Of a DNA stretch of 64,000 nucleotides, positions 25,471 through 35,400 are shown in pieces. How positions within the stretch are numbered: the first letter of the stretch is position 1; every line of letters starts with the position of its first letter. This stretch comes from Verrucomicrobiota bacterium (GTDB lineage: Bacteria > Verrucomicrobiota > Verrucomicrobiia > Limisphaerales > UBA1319): NCBI GenBank assembly GCA_022711435.1, contig JAKLFB010000035.1:1-64000 (forward strand). The letters are read 5' to 3'. The translations under genes and the position numbers were made by a program. The notes beneath the pieces are model-generated. The model did not search any database, was not told where the DNA came from, and saw only the letters and a list, made by a program, of their open reading frames with translations.

Positions 25471-25585
25471 TGCACAGACCCTTAACGACCAGCCCGATGC
25501 GGTATTTGGAACTGCCGAGCGGGCGAACAAGCCGCTTGCGGGGGGGGCGCTCCAGCGGCTAGTGTGGATCCATAAAGCTGTGCCT

Positions 25586-28500
25586 ATGCAACTGGCTCAC
25601 GTATCCAGACTCGAGGAATCCGCGATCGCGAGGGGTCGATCGCGCCGGGGGCATTCGTGCCGTGCGCTGGCCGACGGGGGCAGTGGAATCGAGGGTGGCG
25701 TTCTGGCGGGGAAGGCATGGCGGTGGCGCCGGGCGATGGGGATGGCGTTGCTGGTGCTGGGGACCAACGTTCTGGCGGTGCAGGTGTTCAACGTGACCAT
25801 GGAGAGCAGCGACCTGTGTTTGGACGCGGCGTTGAAGGCGGATTTGCAGGCGCCGCCGCCGCCGGTGGTGCGGTCGGTCGCGCCGCCTCCGGGACCAGCA
25901 GCCCAGCTCAACCTCATCACGGTCACCTTCAGCGAGGCGGTGGTGAACGTGGCGGCCGCCGATCTGCTGCTGAACGACAACCCGGCGCGGGCGGTCAGCG
26001 GCGGCGGGAGCGTCTACACCTTCGAGTTCGATCCGCCTGCGCCCGGCGAGGTGTTCGTGTCGTGGAGCCCGGACCAGCGGATTGCGGGGCTGGCGACGCC
26101 CCCGAATGCATTCCGAGGGGAGGCAGCGGAGAACCAGTGGAGCTACCAACTGGCGGGCGTCAAGGCCCCTGTGGTGGCCGATGTCCATCCCCCTGCGGGC
26201 ATGGTGCTGCGCCAGATGGCTGAGGTCCAGATCCGTTTTGCCGAGCCGGTCACGGGGCTGGATCCGGCCGATCTCCGGCTGAACGGCGAGCCGGCGCTGG
26301 CGGTGAGCGGGATCTCGGCGGGGCCGTATCGGTTTGTATTTGCGGCGGCGGCCGTGGGGGTGGCGCGCATGAGCTGGGCGGAGGGCCACGGGATCGTGAG
26401 CGGCCTGGGGCCGAGCGAGCCGCTGGCGGGCGTTGATTGGGAGTATCGGATCGACCCGTCAGCCACGGCGGGCGACGTGGTCATCCATGAGGTCATGGCG
26501 GAGAATGCCGGGGGGATGAAGGACGAGGATGGCGAGACGGAGGATTGGATCGAGCTGCACAACCGAGGGAGGACGCCGGTGAACCTGCACGGGTGGTCGC
26601 TGACGGATGATGCGGATGAGCCGCGGCAGTGGGTGTTTCCCCCGGTGCAGATCGCCGGCGGCCAGTACCTGGTGGTGTTTGCGTCGGGCAAGGACCGCCG
26701 AGTTGTGTCCGGATCGGTGCGGCTGCACACGAACTTCAAACTGAACCTGTTCGGGGAGTATCTGGGGCTGTATCCGCCGGACTCGCCGCCGCGGGCGGCG
26801 AGCGAGCTGGCGCCCGAGTTTCCCGAGCAGCGGCACGATGTCGCCTACGGCCGGGACGGAGCGGGCCAGTGGCGCTATTTCTCGGCGGGCACGCCCTGGG
26901 CCACGAACAATGCGGCCGCGCTCGGAGGAATTGTCGAGCCGGTCCATTTCAGCGTGCAGCGCGGATACCTCCGGCTGCCGTTCCGGCTGTTTCTGCATTC
27001 GCCGACGCCGGGCTCGGCGATCCGGTTCTCGATGGACGGGACGACGCCGACGTCGACCAACGGCCTGCTCTACACGACGAACGGGATCTGGATCACGTCG
27101 ACGCGGGCCGTGCGAGCGGTGGCATGGAAGGCGGGCTGGCTGCCGTCTCGCGTCGACACGCACACCTACCTGCTGAATCAGCTGTCGAGCCGGCTGACGC
27201 TCCCGGCGCTTTCGCTGACGACCGACAACCGCAATCTGTATGGGACGACCGGCATCATGGAGGTCGAGCCGCGCAACACCATCTATCACGGGATTGCGTG
27301 GGAGCGGCCGGTGTCGGCCGAGCTGATCCGGCCCGGGGACAACGGGGGGTTCCAGGTCGACTGCGGGATCCGGATCCAGGGCGGCGCATACATTCGCGAG
27401 CGCTACGACTACCGGAGCTCGAGCCTGCCAGCCAACAAATACTCCTTCCGTCTCTACTTCCGGGGCGATTATGGCCCCACGCGGCTCGAGTACCCCCTCT
27501 TCCCGGACTGCGGGATGGACAAGTTCGACCATGTCGTGCTGCGGGCGGGGATGAACGATCACTCGAATCCGTTTCTGCGGGACGAGCTGGCGCGGCGCCT
27601 GTTTGCCGACACGGGCCAGGTCTCGAGCCATGGCGGTTTTGTGCATCTGTTTTTGAATGGGGCGTACAAGGGCTACTACAATCCGACCGAGCGGATCGAC
27701 GCGGATTTTCTGCAGTCGTGGCACGGGGGAGGCAAGGAGTGGGACCTGGTGGCGCAGCGGAGCGAGGTGGTGGAAGGGGATCTGACGGCGTGGAATGCGC
27801 TGCGGAATTACGTGAACACGATGAGCCCGGCGACGCCGGCCTACTACCGCGAGATCGAGCGGCGGTTCGACCTCGAGAACTTCGTGGACTACCTGCTGGT
27901 CAACATCTACGGCGCCACGGCCGATTGGCCGCACAACAACTGGCGGGCAGGTCGCGAGCGATCCGCGTCGGGCCGGTTCCGGTATTACATCTGGGACGCG
28001 GAGATGAGCTATGGGTATCGGAATGCGGTCAGCTGGAACACCCTGAGCAACGAGCTGGCGGGCACGACGGAGGTGGCGAAGTTCTATCAGCGGCTTCGGC
28101 TCAGCCCGGAGTTCCGGCTGCTGTTTGCGGATCGCGCGCATCGGCATCTCTACAATGGAGGGGCGCTGGCCGATGAGCGGATCCAGGCGCGCTACGAGCA
28201 GCTTCGAGCAATGGTCCAGCCCTCCATCTCCGGCTTCAACAACACGATCGGGACCAGCTGGATCCCGTCGCGGCGGCGGCACATGCTCGAGCATCTGGCG
28301 GCGGCGGGTTTGCTGGCGTCGTCGAATGCGCCGGTGCTGTCGCCGTTTGGCGGGCGGGTGCGTCCGGGAACGGCGTGGAGCCTGAGAGGCGGTGCGGGCT
28401 CGGTCTACTACACCCTGGACGGGACGGATCCGCGCGTGGCGTTCACCGGGGCCGTGGCGCCCTCTGCCCGGGTGTTCGCCCCGGGCCAATCGTTGGTTCT

Positions 28501-31500
28501 GACGCAATCGGTGGAAGTCAGCGCGCGCACGCTGCAAGGCGCCAACTGGAGCGCGCTGACCCGCGCGCGCTTTCAGGTGGCCGAGGTGGGCTGCCCGTTG
28601 CGGATCAGCGAGATCATGTACCGGCCGCCGGACGGCGAGGCGGGCGAGTTCATCGAGCTCGAAAACACCGGTGTCCTGCCGCTGGACCTGAGCGGATTCC
28701 AGTTCGAGGGGATCGAGTTCCGGTTTCCCGAAGGGACGCCGCCGTTGCCGCCGGGAGGCCGGCTGGTGTTGATCCCGGCGACAAACCCGGTCCTGTTTCA
28801 GCAGCGGTACCCCGGGGTCAGCTATGCGGGCACGTATCGGGGGGCGCTGTCCAATTCGGGCGAGCGAGTGGCGATCTTGGATCGAGCGGGGCGCACGGTG
28901 GCCTCCGTCGAGTATGGCGTCGGGAACGGCTGGCCGGCATCGGCCAACGGCGGCGGGCACTCGATCGAGTGGCTGGGGGGGACCGCCGATCCCGACGATC
29001 CGGCCAACTGGAGCGCCAGCGGGCAGAGCGGCGGTTCGCCGGGCGCGTCGAATAGAGCCGTTCTTCCGCAGTCCATCTGGATCAACGAAGTCCGCGCCGA
29101 CGGCAGCGGATCTGCGGCGGGGGCCGAGGGGATGGATTGGATCGAGCTCTACAATCCGGGCATCGAGGCGGTCGATCTGACCCAATGGAGCCTGAGCGAC
29201 GGCGATGATCCCCGGCAGTTTGTGTTTCCTGCCTCGACCGTTCTGGAGCGAGGCGCCTACCTGGTGGTGGGCTGCCGGGGCGGATCAGGCGCCGGGAGCA
29301 TCGAGGCCGGCTTCGGGTTGGATGCCGAAGGCGACCGGGTATTCCTGTATGACGCCCAGACCAACCGGGTGGATGCCGTGGCCTTTGGCCCGCTGCCAAC
29401 GGGATACGGATTCGGGCGCGGCGCCGGCGGCGGCGGGTGGGTGCTGACCGAGCCGACGCCGGGAGATCGGAACGAGCCGGCGGCGCTGGCGCCGGTGACG
29501 AAGGTCGTCGTGAACGAGTTTCAGGCCAACCCGCCGCCCGGCGATGGCGACTGGCTCGAGCTCCGAAATTTGGATCCGGACCGGCCGGCGGCCTTGCAGG
29601 GGGCTTTTCTGGCCACGAGCAATGCGCTGTTCGAAATCACCGCGCCGGTGTTTGTCGATGCGGGCGGCCATGTCCGGCTCTGGGCGGACGAGGAACCGGG
29701 AGCCGATCATGTGGATTTCAAGCTGTCGGCTGCGGGCGGCGCGATCGCCTTGTGGGACTCGGTGGGGATCGAGTGGACCCGGATCAATTACGGGGCGCAG
29801 CGGGAGGGAACGGTCCAGGGGCGGTGGCCGGATGGGACCGGCGCCTGGGTGGCGGGACAGCTTGTGCCGACCCCTGGCGCTTCGAATTTCGTCGCCGGCG
29901 CATCCACTGTCCGATTCAACGAGATCATGGCCGTCAATCGGCAGGCTGTTCTGGCGGCCACAGGCCGGTATTCGGACTGGTTCGAGATCCGGAATCTGAG
30001 CGGCACCGAGGTCGATCTCGAGGGCGTGATCGTGCGGCTGGAATCGGCGGATCCCTACGAATGGGCGATTCCGGCAGGCGTTCGTTTGGGGGCAGGGGAG
30101 CCTCTTCTGGTATGGGCGGACGGTCGGCGGCCGGCCTCGACATCGAACGAGGACGACTTGAATTTCGGCCGGAACCTGCCGGGCGAAGGAGCGGCTCTGT
30201 GGCTGGTCAGCCCGGCGGGCGGACTTTGGGATCGGATCGAATTCGGCTTTCAGATCCCGGATCGATCCATCGGCCTGGTGGGCGGGGCAGGCCCGTGGCG
30301 GCTGCTGGCCGAGCCGACGCCCGGCCTGGAGAACTCCGCGGCCATGTTGCTCGGGGCGCTGACTCAGGTCCGCCTCAACGAGTGGCTGGCGAGCGGGGAG
30401 GAGGACGGCGATTGGATCGAGCTGCACAACACGGCCGATCAGCCGGTCCAGATCAGCGGGCTGATCCTCACCGACGATCCGACCTTGGCCGGCCAGACCA
30501 ACCACATCGTGGGCCCCCTCAGCTTCATCGACCGGAAAGGCCACGTGGTATGGCGCGCCGACGGACAGACCGATCGCGGGCCGGACCATGTCCGGTTCAG
30601 CCTCGATCAACAGGGCGAGACGCTGCGGATTTACCACACCAACCTGACCGCCATCGACAGCGTGGATTTCGGGCCGCAAGCGCCAGGGATCTCGTCGGGC
30701 CGGCTGCCCGAGGGTTCAAGCGTGGCGTGGAGCTTTGCGGCCGGAGCCACTCCCGGCGCCAGCAACTACGAGCCGCTGACCAACGTGGTGGTCAGCGAGG
30801 TGATGGGATGGGGAATGCCCCCGCTCGAGGGCGCGATCGAGCTGTTCAACCCCACGATGCAGCCGGTCGCGATCGGCGGCTGGTTCCTCAGCGATCAGAC
30901 GGCTGAGCTGCGCAAGTATCGACTGCCCGCCGGGCTGGTTCTCCCGCCGCTCGGGTACCGGGTCTTCTACCAGGCGGATTTCGGCGAGCCGGCGGGGGCA
31001 ACCAACCGCCTCAGCCTCGATCCGCTCCGTGCCGGCGAGGTCCACTTGTCGCAGGTGGACGCCTACGAAAACCTCACCGGGTGGCGGGCGGTGGCCCGAT
31101 TCGGCCCTGCTCCGCCGAACGAGTCGTCGGGCCGGATTCTGACCTCGGTGGGTGTGGATTATGCGAGCCTGGAGCGCCCCACCTTTGGAGTGGATCGGCC
31201 GCTTTCGATCGAGGATTTCCGGCGGGGATCGGGGGCGGCCAATGCGGCGCCGCGGATGGGTCCCCTGACGATCCAGGAGATTCATTACCATCCGGTGGAC
31301 GGCGAGACGGGCGATGAATCGCGGACGGACGAATTCATCGAGCTGCTGCATGGGGGGCCGGGAGACCTGATCCTGGGGGATCCCGAGCGGGGAGACGCTC
31401 CGTGGCGGCTGTCGGGCGGTGTCGAATTCGATCTGCCGGCGGGGGCCGTTCTCGGGCCTGGCGAAGTGCTCGTCGTGGCCGGATTCGATCCCCAATCCGA

Positions 31501-32314
31501 GCCCGGGCTGCTATCGGCGTTTTGCGCTCGGTTCAATGTGCCGGCGGGAGCGCGGATCGTCGGCCCATGGAGCGGGCGCCTTGACAACAGCGGCGAGCGA
31601 ATCGAGATCTGGCGTCCGGGCCAGCCGGCAGGGGCCGGGCAGGAGCGGCAATGGATTCCGGATTACCTGGTCGAGGCGGTCGAATACGACGATCGGCATC
31701 CATGGCCGGAAGCGGCGGATGGCGGGGGCGCCTCGCTGCAGCGTTTGAGTGCGCTGGCCTATGGCAACGAGCCGTTGAACTGGGAGGCTCGGCCGCCCAC
31801 GCCGGGCCGCCTTGGGGCCAACGGCGAGCCCGGGATCGAGCCGCCGGCGATCACGCGGCAGCCGGTGAGCCAGCACCTGGCGCCGGGCGCCACCTTGGTC
31901 CTCGAAGTCGGCGCGGAGGGGGCGCCTCCGCTGGAGTATCAGTGGTACTTCAACGGGCTCATCCTGGACGGCATGACCAACCGGGTGCTCGAGCTCCAGG
32001 GGATGGAGCCCTTCTGGGCAGGCCGCTATCAGGCGATCGTCCGGAATGCGGCTGGCGCGGCGCCCAGCGAGGCGGCCGACGTTCGGATCGAGCCGTTCTT
32101 CCGGTTCGAGCGGCTGGCCCTGCGCAGCGATGGCGCCGTCGAGATCGGGCTGACCATGCCGTTTGGCACCCGCTACGTGGTCCAGGGATCCACGAACATG
32201 ATCGATTGGGTGGATCTGCTGCGAGGGACATTTTACTCCACCCGGCTGGAGTTTTCCGATCCGGACGCCGCGGAGCGGCCCATGCGGTTTTACCGAGTGC
32301 TGGAGGAGCAATAG
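25586..32314 (+). CDS. Giant secreted lamin-tail-domain / CotH kinase protein 1
   Basis: About 2242 aa. Order: hydrophobic export segment (about 51-66, MGMALLVLGTNVLA); two SbsA-type Ig-like domains (about 88-290); an LTD (VIHEVMAENAG... DWIELHNRG, about 295-420); a chitobiase-C-like domain (about 465-530); a CotH kinase-like domain (about 540-860; FRGDYG, YYNPTERIDADFL, YYIWDAEMSYG); a second chitobiase-C-like domain; and about seven more LTDs, each with an E(I/F)M or NE(F/W) start and DW(I/L)EL(H/Y/R)N. One Ig-like domain (QYQWYF-type) and a beta tail (RFYRVLEEQ) end it. LTDs in such proteins are thought to bind or display at the surface; CotH domains phosphorylate secreted proteins. The start is uncertain: ATG 25586 is shown, ATG 25736 would put the signal at the very N-terminus. 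Confidence 0.85.
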   Translation: MQLAHVSRLEESAIARGRSRRGHSCRALADGGSGIEGGVLAGKAWRWRRAMGMALLVLGTNVLAVQVFNVTMESSDLCLDAALKADLQAPPPPVVRSVAPPPGPAAQLNLITVTFSEAVVNVAAADLLLNDNPARAVSGGGSVYTFEFDPPAPGEVFVSWSPDQRIAGLATPPNAFRGEAAENQWSYQLAGVKAPVVADVHPPAGMVLRQMAEVQIRFAEPVTGLDPADLRLNGEPALAVSGISAGPYRFVFAAAAVGVARMSWAEGHGIVSGLGPSEPLAGVDWEYRIDPSATAGDVVIHEVMAENAGGMKDEDGETEDWIELHNRGRTPVNLHGWSLTDDADEPRQWVFPPVQIAGGQYLVVFASGKDRRVVSGSVRLHTNFKLNLFGEYLGLYPPDSPPRAASELAPEFPEQRHDVAYGRDGAGQWRYFSAGTPWATNNAAALGGIVEPVHFSVQRGYLRLPFRLFLHSPTPGSAIRFSMDGTTPTSTNGLLYTTNGIWITSTRAVRAVAWKAGWLPSRVDTHTYLLNQLSSRLTLPALSLTTDNRNLYGTTGIMEVEPRNTIYHGIAWERPVSAELIRPGDNGGFQVDCGIRIQGGAYIRERYDYRSSSLPANKYSFRLYFRGDYGPTRLEYPLFPDCGMDKFDHVVLRAGMNDHSNPFLRDELARRLFADTGQVSSHGGFVHLFLNGAYKGYYNPTERIDADFLQSWHGGGKEWDLVAQRSEVVEGDLTAWNALRNYVNTMSPATPAYYREIERRFDLENFVDYLLVNIYGATADWPHNNWRAGRERSASGRFRYYIWDAEMSYGYRNAVSWNTLSNELAGTTEVAKFYQRLRLSPEFRLLFADRAHRHLYNGGALADERIQARYEQLRAMVQPSISGFNNTIGTSWIPSRRRHMLEHLAAAGLLASSNAPVLSPFGGRVRPGTAWSLRGGAGSVYYTLDGTDPRVAFTGAVAPSARVFAPGQSLVLTQSVEVSARTLQGANWSALTRARFQVAEVGCPLRISEIMYRPPDGEAGEFIELENTGVLPLDLSGFQFEGIEFRFPEGTPPLPPGGRLVLIPATNPVLFQQRYPGVSYAGTYRGALSNSGERVAILDRAGRTVASVEYGVGNGWPASANGGGHSIEWLGGTADPDDPANWSASGQSGGSPGASNRAVLPQSIWINEVRADGSGSAAGAEGMDWIELYNPGIEAVDLTQWSLSDGDDPRQFVFPASTVLERGAYLVVGCRGGSGAGSIEAGFGLDAEGDRVFLYDAQTNRVDAVAFGPLPTGYGFGRGAGGGGWVLTEPTPGDRNEPAALAPVTKVVVNEFQANPPPGDGDWLELRNLDPDRPAALQGAFLATSNALFEITAPVFVDAGGHVRLWADEEPGADHVDFKLSAAGGAIALWDSVGIEWTRINYGAQREGTVQGRWPDGTGAWVAGQLVPTPGASNFVAGASTVRFNEIMAVNRQAVLAATGRYSDWFEIRNLSGTEVDLEGVIVRLESADPYEWAIPAGVRLGAGEPLLVWADGRRPASTSNEDDLNFGRNLPGEGAALWLVSPAGGLWDRIEFGFQIPDRSIGLVGGAGPWRLLAEPTPGLENSAAMLLGALTQVRLNEWLASGEEDGDWIELHNTADQPVQISGLILTDDPTLAGQTNHIVGPLSFIDRKGHVVWRADGQTDRGPDHVRFSLDQQGETLRIYHTNLTAIDSVDFGPQAPGISSGRLPEGSSVAWSFAAGATPGASNYEPLTNVVVSEVMGWGMPPLEGAIELFNPTMQPVAIGGWFLSDQTAELRKYRLPAGLVLPPLGYRVFYQADFGEPAGATNRLSLDPLRAGEVHLSQVDAYENLTGWRAVARFGPAPPNESSGRILTSVGVDYASLERPTFGVDRPLSIEDFRRGSGAANAAPRMGPLTIQEIHYHPVDGETGDESRTDEFIELLHGGPGDLILGDPERGDAPWRLSGGVEFDLPAGAVLGPGEVLVVAGFDPQSEPGLLSAFCARFNVPAGARIVGPWSGRLDNSGERIEIWRPGQPAGAGQERQWIPDYLVEAVEYDDRHPWPEAADGGGASLQRLSALAYGNEPLNWEARPPTPGRLGANGEPGIEPPAITRQPVSQHLAPGATLVLEVGAEGAPPLEYQWYFNGLILDGMTNRVLELQGMEPFWAGRYQAIVRNAAGAAPSEAADVRIEPFFRFERLALRSDGAVEIGLTMPFGTRYVVQGSTNMIDWVDLLRGTFYSTRLEFSDPDAAERPMRFYRVLEEQ

Positions 32315-32479
32315 CCGAGCTGACAAGCCATGCGATCCATCCTACCCAACGCGCAGACGATCAGCAATGGCATCGCCCGTCAGGGGTGCCGAGCAAGGGA
32401 GACCCGCCGCGAGTCCTCCTGCGAGGAGAGACCCGATGCCGCGCTCGATTCAGCCGGCGGATGGACGGGATCCGGGGCC

Positions 32480-35400
32480 ATGCGGCGGGCAGGCTGGCTG
32501 CGTCGGCTGTTCATGGTCGGGTGGGCATGCGTGGGGCTGGGGCTGGGGGTCCAGGCCTGCCAGGGCCAGGAACCGGGCACCACCCTGATCGCCAGCAACT
32601 CGATCTGGCACTACCGAAAGGGAACCAATGAAGCCTCGAGCCCGATCGGGGCATGGCGTTCGGGCGAGTTCGATGTCTCGAACTGGTCCAGGTCCGCAGC
32701 GCCCTTCTATTACGGGGGGAGCGGCATCACCGGCGGCACGCTGGTGTCGGACATGCGATACAATTACACGACCCTGTTCCTGCGCCAGTCCTTCGTGCTG
32801 ACCAACGCGTCCCGGGTCGAGGATCTCCGGTTTCAGGTGTGGATCGACGACGGTTTTATCGTGTGGGTGAACGGGCGCGAGGCGGCCCGCTACAACGTGT
32901 ATAGCGGCGAGCCCAAGCACACCAACGGCACTCCTCTGGCGATCAATCGGCTGCTGGTCTCCACCAACAATACGACCACCGTGCCTTTTCTCCAGGACGG
33001 CACCAACTGGCTGGCCGTCCAGTTGTTCAATCGAAACCTGACCAGCTCGGATCTTTATCTGACCCTCGAGATGACCGCGGGTCTGCGCGACGAAAATCCG
33101 CCGAGAATCGCATCGGTCGATCCGGCGCCGGGCCGGCTGGACGCGTTGTCGCGGATCACCGTCACGTTTACGGAGCCAGTCCGGGGCGTGTCGGCGGAGG
33201 ATCTATGGGTCCAGGGCGCCCCGGCCACCGAGCTCGAGGGGGCGGGAGCGGCCTATACATTCGGTTTTTCCAGGCCGGCGGACGGCCTGGTGGATGTCGC
33301 CTGGGATATCGACCACCAGATCGCCGATTTGTCCGGAAATCCTTTCTCCGGCGAGGATCCTGCGCACCGCTGGCAATACGAGCTGGTGGACGCGGTGGCG
33401 CCTACGGTCCTTTCGGTGACCCCGGTGGAAGGGAGCACGGTGGGGCGCCTGGAGGAAATCCGGGTCTTGTTCTCGGAGCCGGTCCGGGGGATCGACGCGG
33501 GCGATCTGCGTGTCAATGACGAGCCGGCCGCCGGGATCGAGGGCGACGGGGCGGGGCCGTATCGTTTTTTATTGAGCGGGGTGGCGTCCGGACTGGTGCG
33601 GTTGCGGTGGGCGGCGGACCACGGGATCACGGACCTGGCGTCCGCGCCCAACGCGTTTGCGGGGGGCGAGTGGACGTGCACACTGGATCCGGACCTGCTT
33701 CTCAGCCAGCTGATCATCAACGAATTCATGGCGGCCAATGTCAGCGACACAGGCTGGAAGGACGAGGACGGCGATTTGCATGACTGGATCGAGATCCACA
33801 ACCGGGGCAGCAATGTGGTCGACCTGCTGGGATGGTCGCTCACCGACGATGCGGACAGCCCGGACGAATGGGTATTCCCTGCGCGGATCCTGGGGCCCGG
33901 GGGTCATCTGGTCGTGTTCGCTTCCGGGAAGGACCGCCGGCCGGTGGGGACGCTGCCGCTGCACACCAACTTCAAGCTGAGTGCTGCCGGCGAGCATCTC
34001 GCGCTGCTCAGCCCCGAACAGCCGCGGCGGGTGGTGTCCGCGTTCGCGCCCGCCTATCCGGAGCAGCGGGCGGATTACTCGTATGGTCTGACGCCGGCGG
34101 GGGCTCTGGGCTACTTCGCCCGGCCGACTCCGGGCGCATCGAACGTGGCTGCAACGCCGCTGGCGGGTGTGGTGGCCCGGCCCAGGGCGAGCGTGGCCAG
34201 CGGTTTTTACACGGAGCCGATGCAGGTCTACCTCGCCTGCGAGACGCCGCTGTCCCGGATCTATTACACCCTGGATGGGCGGGAGCCGACCGCGGTCAAC
34301 GGGATTGCCTACAGCGGGCCGCTGACAGTGGCCGGCACGCCCGAGCGGGCGGTGGTCAACCTCAGGGCGGTGGCTGTGCGGGAGGATTATCTGCCTTCCA
34401 AGGTGCTGACACATTCCTACATTTTTCCCGAGCATGTGCTGGCCCAGCCATCCAATCCGGCTGGATTTCCGTCCGCATGGGTGACGCAGAGCGGCACGGC
34501 CATCCCGGCCGATTACGGCATGGACCCGCGGGTGACCGGCGACCCGGCCTACCGCGACCTGGCCCTCCAGGCGCTGACCGATGTGCCCACGCTGTCGCTG
34601 GTGATGGACACGGCCGATCTCTTCGACCGGCAGAGGGGGCTATACTCGAACCCCGGGGGGGCGGGCATCGCCTGGGAGCGGCCCGTCTCGGCGGAGTTCC
34701 TGTTTGTCGACGGAAGCGGGCCGGTCCAGATCGACGCGGGCCTGCGCCTGCAGGGGGGCACGAGCCGGGAGCCCAACAAGGTTCACAAGCATTCCCTGCG
34801 CCTCCTGTTCCGGGGCGATTACGGCGCGAGCAAGCTCGAGCACCGGCTGTTTCCCGACTCGCCGGTCGAGCGGTTCGACACCCTGGTGCTCGATGCCCGC
34901 CTGAACAACGTGTGGCACTATCGGAACACCGAGGAGCAGCGCACGCGGGCCGATTACGTTCGGGACCAGTATGCGGCGGACATGCAGGCTGCGACCGGGT
35001 GGCCGTCGCCGTACGGGCGCTTGTTCCAGGTTTACCTCAACGGGCTGTACTGGGGAACGATGTGGGTGCACGAGCGGCCGGACGCATCGTTCGCAGCCTC
35101 GTATTTCGGCGGGGAGAAGGAGCAGTATGACTCGCTGAAGAACACCACCGGGTTCGAGGTGCTCGATGGCGACCGGGCGGCCTGGGATCAGGCATTGGCG
35201 CTGGCCAACAGCGGCCTGGCCGAGAACAGCCAGTACGAGGCGCTCCAGCGATACGTCGATGTCACCAACCTCGCCGATTACATGCTGACCCATCTCTATC
35301 TGGCGAACACCGACTGGCCGCACCACAACTGGTATGTCGCCCGCAAGCGGGAGACGAACGCCCAGTTCAAGTTCTTCATGTGGGACGGCGAGCACATCAT

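Noticed and set aside
25186..25530. Minus-strand 114-codon frame in the gap before the first giant gene
   Set aside because: It coincides with the palindromic repeat and the product is Arg/Gly/Pro-rich without domains; probably a by-product of the repeat.
26459..29185. Minus-strand open frame of about 900 codons opposite the first giant gene
   Set aside because: Arg/Pro-rich composition, no recognisable motif, antisense to a clear LTD/CotH protein.
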